Shown here: in pieces, positions 17,696 through 26,555 of the stretch
Layout: each line of letters starts with the position of its first letter
Position numbering within the stretch: position 1 is the first letter of the stretch
Assembly (NCBI RefSeq): GCF_013343715.1
Contig: NZ_JABUNR010000002.1
Coordinates: 1 to 64,000, forward strand
Origin: Mesobacillus harenae
GTDB lineage: Bacteria > Bacillota > Bacilli > Bacillales > Cytobacillaceae
DNA: 64,000 nt
Reading direction: 5' to 3'
Notes under the pieces: generated by a model
The model's input: the letters and a program-made list of their open reading frames with translations, nothing else
The model's database searches: none
Told to the model about the DNA's origin: nothing
Translations under genes and position numbers: made by a program

Positions 17696-18120
17696 TATTC
17701 GGACAGTTCCCGCTGGATTTAGCTTCAGGCTGTCCGAATGCAGAGCTTATTCGGACAGTTCCCGCTGGATTTAGCTTCAGGCTATCCGAATGCAGAGCTT
17801 ATTCGGACAGTTCCCGCTGGATTTACCTTCAGGCTGTCCGAATGCAGAGCTTATTCGGACAGTTCCCGCTGGATTTCCCTTCAGGCTGTCCGAATGACAG
17901 GCCTATTCGGACAGTTCCTGCTGGATTTAGCCTCAGACTGTCCGAATGACAGGCTTATTCGGACAGTTCCCGCTGGATTTACCTTCAGGCTGTCCGAATG
18001 CAGAGCTTATTCGGACAGTTCCTGCTGGATTTACCTTCAGGCTGTCCGAATGACAGGTCTATTCGGACAGTTCCTGCTGAATTTAGCTTCACGCTGTCCG
18101 AATGACAGGCTTATTCGGAA
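17696..18120 (+). repeat. Tandem array of eight 52-bp units, each with a 10-bp inverted repeat, plus a partial ninth
   Basis: Unit starts are at 17696 + 52n (17696 ... 18060), with a partial unit at 18112. Each unit contains ATTCGGACAG and CTGTCCGAAT around about 23 bases (TTCCCGCTGGATTTAGCTTC...). The spacer between hairpins alternates between GCAGAGCT and GACAGGCC/T types. Open frames across it are repeat artefacts. Function unknown. Confidence 0.95.
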
Positions 18121-18160
18121 AGTATAGGACACCTATTTGAACCAAATAAAATATGGCATA

Positions 18161-18192
18161 AAAAAAGGAGTCCAGTCTGCTGGACTCCTTTA
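18161..18192. terminator. Terminator after the HExxH protein gene
   Basis: AAGGAGTCCAG-TCTG-CTGGACTCCTT, an 11-bp perfect stem with an A tract on its left. It ends the minus-strand gene and overlaps its stop codon. Confidence 0.9.
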
Positions 18193-18642
18193 AGCTATGT
18201 GCTCCATTTCTAAAGCCTTATAATATGGCTGTAATGACTCGCTAATGATCGTGTCGACAAAGACTTGATTTAAATGCGAGGTGAAATTTCTAGCATATTC
18301 CCATGCATTCTCCTCGATTTTCAGCAATATTCTCGTTCTTTCAATTTCTGTTAAACATGTATCCAGCTGTTCTGAAAGATTTGCCAGATCCCCATCTTCC
18401 GCATGACCAATTTCATGAGCAAGCACTACAAGTGAATAGTCATAAAAGAAACTCTCTGAAGAAAAAATTTGTAAACATTGGGCTTTTATTTGTTCGATAT
18501 ACAGAGTAACAGTATGTGTCCCAAGGTTATATTTACCGCCAACTAAGCGGTTTTTAGGATAATTGGTTTCCAGTTTAATATGTACGGAACTGCCTGATCG
18601 TGAAAGTACCTCACTGACAAGCTTCTTTAAAGTTTCATCCAA
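18190..18642 (-). CDS. Uncharacterised protein with zinc-metallopeptidase HEXXH motif
   Basis: About 150 residues, not recognised as a named family. The motif VVLAHEIGHAEDGD carries HEIGH (about residues 76-80), and an acidic EENAWEYARN helix about 35 residues later could give the third zinc ligand, as in ImmA/IrrE-type or SprT-like zincins. No signal peptide or membrane segment is seen, so it is probably cytoplasmic. The start is uncertain: TTG at 18642 follows AGGTGAG at good spacing, and a GTG at 18651 is the alternative. It is isolated between a repeat array and a gene-poor stretch in a region not shared with B. subtilis. Confidence 0.75.
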   Translation of the reverse strand: MDETLKKLVSEVLSRSGSSVHIKLETNYPKNRLVGGKYNLGTHTVTLYIEQIKAQCLQIFSSESFFYDYSLVVLAHEIGHAEDGDLANLSEQLDTCLTEIERTRILLKIEENAWEYARNFTSHLNQVFVDTIISESLQPYYKALEMEHIA

Positions 18643-19014
18643 GGCTCTCACCTGCCCTAATTAAAATTGCTGTTAGAGGACATTATAGCCGGAATTATAA
18701 AAAATAGAAATAATAATTCCCTGTTTTTCTGTATTGCAAACCATTTTTCATGAAAATTCTATAGAAAAAACAGAATTTTAAAAAGGTACTGCTGTCGGTG
18801 AGAAGATAGTCTCAAAAAAATGAGCTTACGGTATAAAAAGCAAACAATAATACTACTAAAATAAAAGCAAAAAAGCCCTAAACGGCGAGATAACCTGCAG
18901 CTCTAAAATATAATCACGCTAGCATTACTTCTATACATACACATTCATCTTGATGGGGCCCATGAAACTCTAAGCTTCTGGCTACTGGAAAGCCGTAATG
19001 ATTTCTAAGCTGTC
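18643..19014. other. Intergenic stretch without recognised feature
   Basis: AT-rich sequence between the HExxH gene and a small membrane protein gene. I see no supported ORF, RNA motif or clear terminator in it. Confidence 0.6.
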
Positions 19015-19218
19015 CTAGTCCTTTTCTTGATTTGTCTTCAACAACTCTTCTTCAAACTTTTTCGCCTTTTCTGCTTCCCTGTTGGAAACCCTTATAATAT
19101 ATCTCATGGCTGCAATTGCCCCGATCAAAAAGATGACACATGTTATTGCAGCGGGTAAATATTCAGATTTATCTTCAGGAAAATACAAAAATAGTGAAAG
19201 TACAAATCCACCTATCAT
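19015..19218 (-). CDS. Small membrane protein, uncharacterised
   Basis: Up to 67 residues with two hydrophobic segments (GGFVLSLFLYF and a stronger helix at about 22-43, AAITCVIFLIGAIAAMRYII). A charged, probably coiled-coil tail (SNREAEKAKKFEEELLKTNQEKD) follows. The ribosome site is weak: GAGG directly abuts the ATG, so the true start may be a downstream codon. It lies downstream of the cyclophilin lipoprotein on the same strand, only 43 bases away, and may be co-transcribed. No family assigned. Confidence 0.55.
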   Translation of the reverse strand: MIGGFVLSLFLYFPEDKSEYLPAAITCVIFLIGAIAAMRYIIRVSNREAEKAKKFEEELLKTNQEKD

Positions 19219-19261
19219 CCTCGGCTTCTTCCTTTCTGTAGAGAAATTTGCCTTTGCTTGA

Positions 19262-20008
19262 TTATTGAATGACTGTAACCTTTTTAATAACTACATCTTC
19301 CAATGGTTTATCTTTAGTTTCAGCTTCTGTTGAGACAGGTACTGACGCAATTTTATCAACCACATCCATTCCCTCAACCACTTGGCCGAAAACAGTATGG
19401 CCAAAATCAAGCCATGCAGCTCCCCCATTTTCATAAGCCGAGAGGATCTCTGCAGGATATCCTGCTTTCTCCATCTGGCCTTTCAATCCCTCATCGAGCG
19501 GAGATTGATTTTGAACGATGAAAAACTGACTCCCATTTGTGTTTGGACCCGAGTTTGCCATTGACAAAGCCCCTCGAATGTGGAAAAGGCTTGTTGAGAA
19601 TTCATCCTCAAATGGCTCACCATAACTACTTTCTCCACCCCCGCCGGTCCCCTCAGGATCTCCTCCCTGAATCATGAAATCATTCATAACACGGTGGAAG
19701 GTAAGCCCTTCATAATAACCATTCTTACTGTGAGCAATAAAATTCTCAACCGTTTTAGGGGCATAGTCCGGGAATAACTTTATTTTAATGGTTCCAAAGG
19801 TAGTTTCCATTTCAACCAGTCTTTCGTTATCCTTAACTTCAGTTGATAATTGCGGATAATCCCCGTTGGTGACCATTTTACTATCTTCACTTTCAACTGC
19901 CTCACTGCCAGTATTACTAGAATTGTTTTTTTCATTATTAGAGCTTGTCCCGCATCCGGCCAATAGTACCATAAAGGCAAGCAACGAAACAAATAATCCC
20001 TTTTTCAT
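19262..20008 (-). CDS. Extracytoplasmic lipoprotein peptidyl-prolyl isomerase (cyclophilin)
   Basis: A 248-residue lipoprotein. The signal peptide has lipobox LLAGC with Cys19, a Ser/Asn-rich linker follows, and the cyclophilin domain runs from about residue 65 to the end. Core motifs: [22 protein letters not shown] (key residues Phe-His-Arg and Gln-Gly-Gly-Asp) and NTNGSQFFI, which carry the isomerase site. It should catalyse proline isomerisation of proteins outside the membrane, complementing PrsA. It is larger than cytoplasmic B. subtilis PpiB and sits where kinB would be expected. ATG after GGGGG. Confidence 0.93.
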   Translation of the reverse strand: MKKGLFVSLLAFMVLLAGCGTSSNNEKNNSSNTGSEAVESEDSKMVTNGDYPQLSTEVKDNERLVEMETTFGTIKIKLFPDYAPKTVENFIAHSKNGYYEGLTFHRVMNDFMIQGGDPEGTGGGGESSYGEPFEDEFSTSLFHIRGALSMANSGPNTNGSQFFIVQNQSPLDEGLKGQMEKAGYPAEILSAYENGGAAWLDFGHTVFGQVVEGMDVVDKIASVPVSTEAETKDKPLEDVVIKKVTVIQ

Positions 20009-20058
20009 ATAACATCCCCCCAGTATACACTTTACTGCATTCTGCTTTATTTTGCACT

Positions 20059-20086
20059 TTGTTTTTCAATGAAAATCCTTCATAAT
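20059..20086 (+). promoter_or_regulatory. Possible SigA promoter of kapB
   Basis: TTGTTT (20059-20064), 16-bp spacer and CATAAT (20081-20086), 40 bases before the kapB start. Moderate match only. Confidence 0.4.
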
Positions 20087-20126
20087 GAAAGCAACCAAGT
20101 AGAGGAAAGAAACGGGAGGTTTTATT

Positions 20127-20507
20127 TTGGATGAATTTAAGATTGGCGATAAAGTAACCGCAATTTACAAAACAGGGAAGTACATCGGAGAAATAACAGA
20201 TGTGCGGCCTCAGCATTATCTCGTACGTGTATTGGCTGTGATGAAACACCCCATGCAAGGAGATCTTCATAATCCCAAAGATGCAGATGTCACTTTCTTC
20301 CATGAAAGGCGAGCACTAGCCTATAGGGAACAGACTAATGTTCCAAAACAAATGGTAAAGCACTATGAGCAAGAAATCCCTGATTACCTTACTTCACTAA
20401 AAGAAGCAACTGAAAAATTAAAGGCAGAGTTAAACGAAAAAGCATCTGTTTGGTCAGAACGCAGTCTGCAGATGATCAGCAGCCTTGAAAAAGATTATTT
20501 TAAATAA
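20127..20507 (+). CDS. kapB: Kinase-associated protein KapB
   Basis: A 126-residue protein with an SH3-like N-terminal domain (FKIGDKVTAIYKTGKYIGEITDV) and a helical C-terminus. In B. subtilis KapB is needed for the KinB sensor-kinase branch of the sporulation phosphorelay. No signal peptide or lipobox is visible here, so a cytoplasmic protein is expected. The TTG start at 20127 follows GGGAGG at seven bases. kinB itself is missing upstream, so the partner is either elsewhere or absent. Orientation and proximity to kapD match B. subtilis. Confidence 0.93.
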   Translation: MDEFKIGDKVTAIYKTGKYIGEITDVRPQHYLVRVLAVMKHPMQGDLHNPKDADVTFFHERRALAYREQTNVPKQMVKHYEQEIPDYLTSLKEATEKLKAELNEKASVWSERSLQMISSLEKDYFK

Positions 20508-20537
20508 GTTCTGTGCTATCAAGAGTTATACAAATCT

Positions 20538-20571
20538 AAAGCCAAACCACTCATCGGTGATTTGGCTTTTT
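20538..20571. terminator. Bidirectional terminator between kapB and kapD
   Basis: AAAGCCAAACCAC-TCATCG-GTGATTTGGCTTTTT, convergent gene ends on both sides. Confidence 0.88.
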
Positions 20572-21190
20572 ATGCTAATTCATTTAACAGCTTTGAAAAA
20601 TCAATTCTGTCTCCTATTGTGGTAGGCTGGTGTTTTTTTAGATATTGTTTATCTTTTTCTACTAACTTATAAATATGGAAAGTTGTCAAAGCATCATCCA
20701 GGGCGCGGTGATGTTTACCGGTACCTTCTCTGCCGTATTCCTGTACAGCTTTCCAGAGCCCCGTTTGATTTTGATCCCCAAAGAAACGCTTATATTCCAT
20801 CGAAAGATCAATCTGTTTGCCGGAAAAAGGAAACTCAAGCTTAGCCTGTGCACAATTTTGCCGAAGTACCCTCATATCCATATTCCCCCATGTCACTACA
20901 GTGCAATCGTTCCCCTCGCAAATGCTTACAAACTTATCAACCAATTCAGCAAAGGAAATACCACTATTGACCTCTCCTTGTGTAATATGGAGAAAGGATT
21001 TACAGCGCTCGGTGAGCTTTGGGAACTTTTCAGGTCGAACATAGGAGGAAAACTCCTCTACTATTTTCCCTTCCTCGGTAACAACAATACCAGCTTCAAT
21101 TATTTCCGGATAAAATCCGTAAAGTTTGCTTTTTCGATCAGGCATCGTAAATTCAAAATCAATAAATAGCACTTGTTTCCTTTCTCCCAT
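20570..21190 (-). CDS. kapD: DEDDh 3'-5' exonuclease-like protein KapD
   Basis: 206 residues with an RNase T/DnaQ-type exonuclease fold: ExoI motif FIDFEF (Asp-x-Glu at about 11-13), ExoII around TWGNMDMRVLR, and ExoIII HHRALDDA giving the DEDDh set. In B. subtilis KapD inhibits the KinA route to sporulation when overproduced. The enzymatic residues are intact here, so nuclease activity is likely. ATG after GGTGAAG. Convergent with kapB, as expected from conserved order. Confidence 0.92.
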   Translation of the reverse strand: MGERKQVLFIDFEFTMPDRKSKLYGFYPEIIEAGIVVTEEGKIVEEFSSYVRPEKFPKLTERCKSFLHITQGEVNSGISFAELVDKFVSICEGNDCTVVTWGNMDMRVLRQNCAQAKLEFPFSGKQIDLSMEYKRFFGDQNQTGLWKAVQEYGREGTGKHHRALDDALTTFHIYKLVEKDKQYLKKHQPTTIGDRIDFSKLLNELA

Positions 21191-21391
21191 ACTTCACCAA
21201 CTTCCAATCCAAATGTAGTATATATGAACGTATAATTTTTTAAAAATTAATGTTATTGGAATTTATTATAGCATGAAACAATGTAATTTTTTAACTTTTC
21301 TGCTTTTTTGAGGTGTCTTCCTTTGAATTTTTTTGTTTTTTTCGTTACACTTATTTAGAGTACCGAAATACTGGGCAAAATTATATAGAAG

Positions 21392-22609
21392 GTGTTTACA
21401 ATCAATCGGGAAAAACGAAATCTTGTCATCATGTGGTTTGCCAACTTTATGGTTGCAGCAAGTGCAACAATGGTTTTACCTTATTTATCCTTATATATTG
21501 ATACTTTCGGTCAATATAGCGATGAGTATGTCCAGAGATGGTCAGGTTTTGTTTTTGGTATAACATTCGTAACTGCTTTTTTCATATCTCCTTTATGGGG
21601 GCGGTTTGGAGATAAATATGGCTATAAGCCTATCTTATTAATAACCGGATTCGGAATTGCTGTCAGTATTTTTCTTATGGGATTTGTAAATTCAACGTTG
21701 GAGTTGTTTTATTTAAGAATGGCGATGGGGGCTGTTACAGGATTTATTCCGACCTCTCTGGCTTTCATCTCTAAACAAACCCCAAAGGAAATCGCAGGAA
21801 AAACGCTGGCTACCTTGCAAATGGGGACCGTTTCAGGCGGCTTATTTGGCCCCCTTATCGGAGGTATACTTGCTGATCTGTTCGGTTTCCAATACACTTT
21901 TATTTTTACCTCGATCGCAATCGCACTTGCAGCCTCGATGGTAGCCATCGGAATAAAAGAAATAAATCCGGGCAACAAGGACCAAACCGCAGAAAAATTC
22001 TCTCGGAAGGAAGTATTCAGCCACCTTGTACACAACCGCCTGCTTTTAACTGTTATGTTTATCTCTCTGCTTGTCCAAACTGCTAATTTTAGCGTGCAAC
22101 CGTTACTAGCTCTTTATGTTGATGAATTAAGTGCAGCAAGCAGTGTGGCCTTCCTGGCAGGGCTTGCTTTTTCGGCAACTGGTTTTGGAAATCTAATCGC
22201 TACAAGGAAGTGGGGGAAACTAGGGGATTCTATAGGACACGAACGGGTAATAATGATTCTTCTGGCACTTTGCTGCCTTTTATTTATTCCACAGGCATTA
22301 GCTGACTCTCTTTGGCAGCTCATCCTTTTCAGGTTTCTATACGGAATTGCTGTTGGCGGGGTCATCCCTTGCGTTACTGCTTATATACGGCTCGTTTCTC
22401 CGCTGTCAATGCAAGGAGAGGTACTAGGTTACAACGTCAGCTTCCGCTTTCTTGGGAATGTCATTGGACCTGCCATGGGTGGCATTGTTTCAGGTTACCT
22501 TGGTATTTCTTCTGTTTTTTATATAACAAGTGCCCTTTTCCTGCTTGCCTTCACAATCCTATGGTGGAACATAAAAAAAGACGAACAGGCAGCAGAAACC
22601 TCTTACTGA
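21392..22609 (+). CDS. yuxJ: MFS multidrug-type efflux transporter YuxJ
   Basis: A 405-residue 12-TM major facilitator. MFS motif A is seen as GRFGDKYGYKP in the 2-3 loop, and the drug/H+ antiporter motif C region as GTVSGGLFGPLIGGIL in TM5. A second-half motif lies at GKLGDSIGHER. It resembles the tetracycline/multidrug DHA1 group. The start is not certain: a GTG at 21392 overlaps its own purine-rich site, and the first strong ATG lies 13 codons downstream at the head of TM1. Position after kapD fits B. subtilis yuxJ; pbpD and yuxK, which follow there, are missing. Confidence 0.9.
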   Translation: MFTINREKRNLVIMWFANFMVAASATMVLPYLSLYIDTFGQYSDEYVQRWSGFVFGITFVTAFFISPLWGRFGDKYGYKPILLITGFGIAVSIFLMGFVNSTLELFYLRMAMGAVTGFIPTSLAFISKQTPKEIAGKTLATLQMGTVSGGLFGPLIGGILADLFGFQYTFIFTSIAIALAASMVAIGIKEINPGNKDQTAEKFSRKEVFSHLVHNRLLLTVMFISLLVQTANFSVQPLLALYVDELSAASSVAFLAGLAFSATGFGNLIATRKWGKLGDSIGHERVIMILLALCCLLFIPQALADSLWQLILFRFLYGIAVGGVIPCVTAYIRLVSPLSMQGEVLGYNVSFRFLGNVIGPAMGGIVSGYLGISSVFYITSALFLLAFTILWWNIKKDEQAAETSY

Positions 22610-22694
22610 TCTAAAATAGCAAAAAGGGGATGAGATCTCTCCCCCCTTATCACAATCTTTCCTTAATTCCGATAAAAACCTTATATGTGAACCT

Positions 22695-22729
22695 AAAAGA
22701 GGATGAATTATTCAGTTCATCCTCTTTTT
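22695..22729 (+). terminator. Terminator downstream of yuxJ
   Basis: AAAAGAGGATGAA-TTATTCAG-TTCATCCTCTTTTT. Confidence 0.9.
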
Positions 22730-22767
22730 ATTGGGCTGAGCTATAGGAATTGCTGACTTTGACCTAT

Positions 22768-22830
22768 GTTGATTGGAGCTGGAAGGCACGTAGACCTCCT
22801 CGGAATGCATTCGCAATGCATCAGGCGTAT
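22768..22830. repeat. Fragment of a common Bacillus intergenic repeat
   Basis: GTTGATTGGAGCTGGAAGGC at about 22768 and the mirrored GGCGTATCAAC near 22828 resemble the ends of GC-rich repeats scattered in many Bacillus genomes. The centre is a palindrome, GAATGCATTCGCAATGCATC. Assignment is from pattern memory. Confidence 0.5.
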
Positions 22831-22838
22831 CAACATTA

Positions 22839-23036
22839 TTAAGAAGTAATGATCCTTACATATTCACGGGGGCGGAACCTTAACTGTTTTTGAATGTTAA
22901 GAGACTGTATTGGAATCGCGTCGACTACCTCTTCTTCCCGCTCATAAAATTCATGCTGGCTCCGCTCGTTTAACACCCAGCCTCCTGAAAACAATACTGC
23001 AAAAATGCTCATCGCTGTAATCGCCTTTTTAGCCAT
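22839..23036 (-). CDS. Small exported or membrane-anchored protein, uncharacterised
   Basis: 65 residues: a basic N-terminus and hydrophobic helix (MAKKAITAMSIFAVLFSGGWVL), then a charged tail with YEREEEVVDAIP and a basic C-terminus RFRPREYVRIITS. It may be a cleaved or anchored small surface protein. The ATG at 23036 is preceded by GGGTGGTGG at acceptable spacing. It has no close neighbour on its strand, and no family is recognised. Confidence 0.6.
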   Translation of the reverse strand: MAKKAITAMSIFAVLFSGGWVLNERSQHEFYEREEEVVDAIPIQSLNIQKQLRFRPREYVRIITS

Positions 23037-23392
23037 AACATACCACCACCCTAAAAATAGTATGCATGGATTAAGCGGATCTTATTCATATAAAAAAGCG
23101 CATTTTCTGTAAACATCTCCAGAAACCTGTCACTTTTTTTCAGGCTTAAATCACGGCTTTCTACCTATTTAATAGAAATTGAATATCCCAAACCAATGGT
23201 GTTTCACACATGCATCGACCTGCATTTTAGGTTATAATTTGTCTGGGGTATAGAAGTGGAACGGAATAAAATTGTGCATTGATATCCTTATTTTGGAGAT
23301 ATTGATAAAAGGGTTACAACTATCGAGAATGATCAAGTTCCTGCCCAGCACTAGGACTTGATGCTAGAAGCTTACATAGAGGGGGAATTTTT
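23037..23392. other. Upstream region of the mrp operon
   Basis: AT-rich, divergent between the small exported protein and mrpA. TATAAT at 23233-23238 is a candidate -10 for mrp, but no well-spaced -35 was found. No ORF or RNA motif recognised. Confidence 0.5.
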
Positions 23393-25795
23393 TTGTCGCT
23401 GCTTCATCTTGCCATTATCTCTCCATTATTACTGGCGTTGCTGGTACCGATTTTTTATCGCTACTTCCGGCAAATACATACAGGGTGGTTCCTGCTGCCT
23501 TTACCAATCTTATTGTTTATCTATTTTCTGCAGTTTATCTCCCATACTAAAAATGGAGAGGTAATAACAGAAACAGCCCCTTGGATCCCTTCCTTCGGAG
23601 TAGATTTTGCCGTTCGGATTGATGGGCTTGGTCTGTTGTTTGCCCTGCTTATTACTGGAATCGGTTCGCTCGTCGTACTGTATTCCGTTTATTACTTATC
23701 AAAAGAACACGAAAAGCTTAATACTTTCTATATCTACCTGCTTCTTTTTATGACTGCCATGCTTGGGGTAGTATTATCTGACAATCTGATTGTTCTGTAT
23801 GCTTTTTGGGAATTGACAAGCTTTTCGTCCTTTCTGTTAATTGGGTATTGGTACCATAGAGAAAGATCCCGTTATGGTGCTCAAAAATCGATGATTATAA
23901 CAGTCCTGGGCGGTCTGTCTATGCTAGGGGGCATTTTGCTTCTCCATATTATGACTGGCACGTTTAATATCTCAGAAATTATCCTTCAGTCCGGAGACAT
24001 CGTGAACCATGTGCTGTTTATCCCAGCCATGCTGTGCTTTTTATTAGGAGCATTTACGAAGTCAGCCCAATTTCCGTTTCATATTTGGCTTCCTGATGCA
24101 ATGGAAGCTCCAACACCTGTCAGTGCGTATCTGCACTCTGCAACTATGGTTAAAGCAGGAATTTATCTGGTAGCTAGAATGACGCCAGTCTTCGCCCATG
24201 ATGGCATATGGATATGGCTTGTCGCTGGGTTTGGTATAGTGACCTTATTCTGGGGATCCTTTTCAGCAGTAAAACAAACTGATTTAAAAGGTATTCTGGC
24301 ATTTTCTACAGTAAGTCAGCTTGGAATGATTATGTCGCTGCTCGGTATCGGTGCCGCAGCACTCCATTACCCGCAGCTAGATGACAGCTTTTATACAGTT
24401 GCTACAACTGCAGCGGTTTTCCATTTAGTCAACCATGCCACATTTAAGGGAAGCTTGTTCATGGTAGCCGGGATTATCGATCATGAAACAGGTACAAGAG
24501 ATATTCGCAGGCTTGGCGGCTTAATGAATTTCATGCCGATCACCTTTACGCTTGCAATTATTGGTACATTTTCGATGGCCGGTATTCCGCCTTTTAATGG
24601 GTTCCTTAGTAAGGAAATGTTCTTTACTGGAATGGTCCGTGTCCTCGAAATGGATATCTTTAATTTGGAAACATGGGGATTCCTTTTCCCTGTTATCGCG
24701 TGGATCGCCAGTGTATTTACCTTTATCTACAGCATGGTGCTGTTATTTAAAACATTTACAGGGAAACATCAGCCGGATAAGCTGCCTAAAACCCCACATG
24801 AGGCACCAATTGGACTGCTTATCTCTCCGATAATCTTGGCATCGCTTGTCATTGTTTTCGGCTTTTTCCCAAATATACTTTCACATAACATTATCTCACC
24901 GGCAATGGAGTCTATTTTGCCTGGTTTGTTGGTAGAAGGACAAGCTTTCGATGTTCATATTTACTTCTGGCACGGCTTCACAGTCGAATTATTTATGACA
25001 ATTGGCGTCATTGCACTGGGAACCCTCCTGTATTTCACTTATCCAAAATGGTCAAGAGTTTACGGGATATTCACCGAGAGGTTCTCACTCAATCGTGCTT
25101 ATGACAGTCTTATTGAGAATTCACAAACAGGCTCATATAATTTCACTAAGACATATATGAACGGATCTATTCGAACCTACCTGGTTTATATATTTTCTTT
25201 CTTTGTTTTTATCTTAAGTGTTAGCCTGGTTGCAAAAAATGCATTCGTATATGATACATCGAATGTGTCTCAAATCAGAATCTATGAAATCATTATAGTT
25301 CTGATTATGGCCATAGCATCAGTCACAATTCTATTTGCAAAGTCCCGTTTAACTGCAATTATTTTACTCGGGGCAGTTGGTTATTCAGTTGCATTGTTCT
25401 TCGTTGTATTTCGGGCTCCTGACCTGGCGTTAACACAGCTAGTCATTGAAACTGTGTCTGTCGCCCTGTTCCTGCTCTGTTTTTATCATCTTCCAAAGAA
25501 AAGACATGAAGAGCGTATGAGCTTTAAACTTACGAACCTGCTTATATCTATTGCTGTAGGTGCTGTCTTTACACTGATTGCTCTTTCTGCACACAGCAGC
25601 AAATTCTTTGAACCGATTTCACAGTACTACGTAGAAAACACCTATGAAAAGGCTGCTGGGAAAAATATGGTTAACGTAATTTTAGTTGATTTCCGTGGGT
25701 TTGATACCCTATTCGAAATCTGCGTACTAGGCATTGCTGCCCTCGGCATTTATGCGATGATCAAACTTCGTATGACAAGGGGGAAAGAAGGATGA
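23393..25795 (+). CDS. mrpA: Mrp Na+/H+ antiporter subunit A
   Basis: The 800-residue large subunit of the Mrp complex (B. subtilis 801). It is a many-TM protein related to NuoL/ND5, with the antiporter core in its first two thirds (FELTSFSSFLLIGYW with Glu, and the LPDAMEAPTPVSAYLHSATMVKAG segment carrying the conserved Lys). The C-terminal third has the MrpA-specific domain (DLALTQLVIETVSVALFLLC). The complex exchanges Na+ for H+, supporting Na+ resistance and alkaline pH homeostasis. Start is TTG after AGAGGGGGA. Its stop overlaps mrpB (ATGA), so the operon is translationally coupled. Confidence 0.97.
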   Translation: MSLLHLAIISPLLLALLVPIFYRYFRQIHTGWFLLPLPILLFIYFLQFISHTKNGEVITETAPWIPSFGVDFAVRIDGLGLLFALLITGIGSLVVLYSVYYLSKEHEKLNTFYIYLLLFMTAMLGVVLSDNLIVLYAFWELTSFSSFLLIGYWYHRERSRYGAQKSMIITVLGGLSMLGGILLLHIMTGTFNISEIILQSGDIVNHVLFIPAMLCFLLGAFTKSAQFPFHIWLPDAMEAPTPVSAYLHSATMVKAGIYLVARMTPVFAHDGIWIWLVAGFGIVTLFWGSFSAVKQTDLKGILAFSTVSQLGMIMSLLGIGAAALHYPQLDDSFYTVATTAAVFHLVNHATFKGSLFMVAGIIDHETGTRDIRRLGGLMNFMPITFTLAIIGTFSMAGIPPFNGFLSKEMFFTGMVRVLEMDIFNLETWGFLFPVIAWIASVFTFIYSMVLLFKTFTGKHQPDKLPKTPHEAPIGLLISPIILASLVIVFGFFPNILSHNIISPAMESILPGLLVEGQAFDVHIYFWHGFTVELFMTIGVIALGTLLYFTYPKWSRVYGIFTERFSLNRAYDSLIENSQTGSYNFTKTYMNGSIRTYLVYIFSFFVFILSVSLVAKNAFVYDTSNVSQIRIYEIIIVLIMAIASVTILFAKSRLTAIILLGAVGYSVALFFVVFRAPDLALTQLVIETVSVALFLLCFYHLPKKRHEERMSFKLTNLLISIAVGAVFTLIALSAHSSKFFEPISQYYVENTYEKAAGKNMVNVILVDFRGFDTLFEICVLGIAALGIYAMIKLRMTRGKEG

Positions 25796-26214
25796 AAATA
25801 AATGACGTTATCTTGCAAACTGCGACAAAACTTGTCCTTTTTGTAATTATTCTTTTTTCCATCCATTTATTCTTTGCGGGTCATTATTATCCAGGCGGCG
25901 GTTTTATCGGAGGCTTGATGACTGCAGCAGCAATTGTCCTGCTGCTGCTAGCCTTTGATCTAAAAACAGTCGCAAAAATACTGCCTTTTGATTTTAAAAA
26001 GGTAACCGCCATCGGGCTGCTGTTTGCAGTCGGTACAGGAGCTGGAGCATTGTTGTTTGATGCACCGTTCCTGACACATGCATTCACTGATGCATATTTG
26101 CCGCTGCTTGGGAAAACATCGCTCCATACGGCTGTCTTATTTGATATTGGTGTATACCTTGTTGTAATTGGAGTTACGTTGACCATTATTCAAACGATAG
26201 GAGAGAGTGAATAA
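25792..26214 (+). CDS. mrpB: Mrp Na+/H+ antiporter subunit B
   Basis: 140 residues with four membrane helices. The motif GHYYPGGGFIGGLMTAAAIVLLLLA is typical of MrpB (DUF4040/MnhB family). It is a structural subunit of the antiporter complex, required for activity. It overlaps mrpA by four bases and mrpC by one base, the normal tight packing of this operon. Confidence 0.96.
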   Translation: MKINDVILQTATKLVLFVIILFSIHLFFAGHYYPGGGFIGGLMTAAAIVLLLLAFDLKTVAKILPFDFKKVTAIGLLFAVGTGAGALLFDAPFLTHAFTDAYLPLLGKTSLHTAVLFDIGVYLVVIGVTLTIIQTIGESE

Positions 26215-26555
26215 TGGAGATTTTAATGGCATTTACAATCGGAATTTTATTTATGTCAGCTACCTATTTAATGCTGTCTAAAAGCCTGCTGCGCATCATT
26301 ATAGGAACTGGCCTGCTCAGTCATGGCGCTCACCTGCTTCTCTTAACCATGGCGGGCCTTAAGCGGGGAGCACCACCCTTGCTTGGTGAAGAAGCAGCCA
26401 GCTATGCAGATCCGCTTCCACAGGCTTTGATTTTAACGGCGATTGTTATCAGTTTTGGGGTAACCTCCTTCTTTTTGGTACTCGCATACCGTGCTTACCA
26501 GGAGCTTGGAACTGACAATATGGATCGTTTGAGAGGAACAGAAGGAAATGACTAA
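26214..26555 (+). CDS. mrpC: Mrp Na+/H+ antiporter subunit C
   Basis: 113 residues, three membrane helices, NuoK-like. The segment SKSLLRIIIGTGLLSHGAHLLLL and the following DPLPQALILTAIVISFG carry the residues conserved in MrpC/NuoK. Small membrane subunit of the complex. It overlaps mrpB by one base and mrpD by eight bases. Confidence 0.96.
   Translation: MEILMAFTIGILFMSATYLMLSKSLLRIIIGTGLLSHGAHLLLLTMAGLKRGAPPLLGEEAASYADPLPQALILTAIVISFGVTSFFLVLAYRAYQELGTDNMDRLRGTEGND

Noticed and set aside
17696..18120. CRISPR-like appearance of the array
   Set aside because: The whole 52-bp unit is conserved, with no variable spacers, and no cas genes are near. Units carry long internal inverted repeats, unlike CRISPR.
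17738..18127. 129-codon open frame across the 52-bp array
   Set aside because: The peptide is just the repeat translated in shifting register (LFGQFPLDLAS..., RTVPAGFTFRLSE); no ribosome site. An open frame is expected in such an array.
20675..21169. 164-codon plus-strand frame opposite kapD
   Set aside because: Antisense shadow of a well-recognised exonuclease gene; no ribosome site.
23231..23251. SigB promoter for mrp (GTTATA ... GGGTAT)
   Set aside because: The spacing is about 9 bases, too short for SigB.
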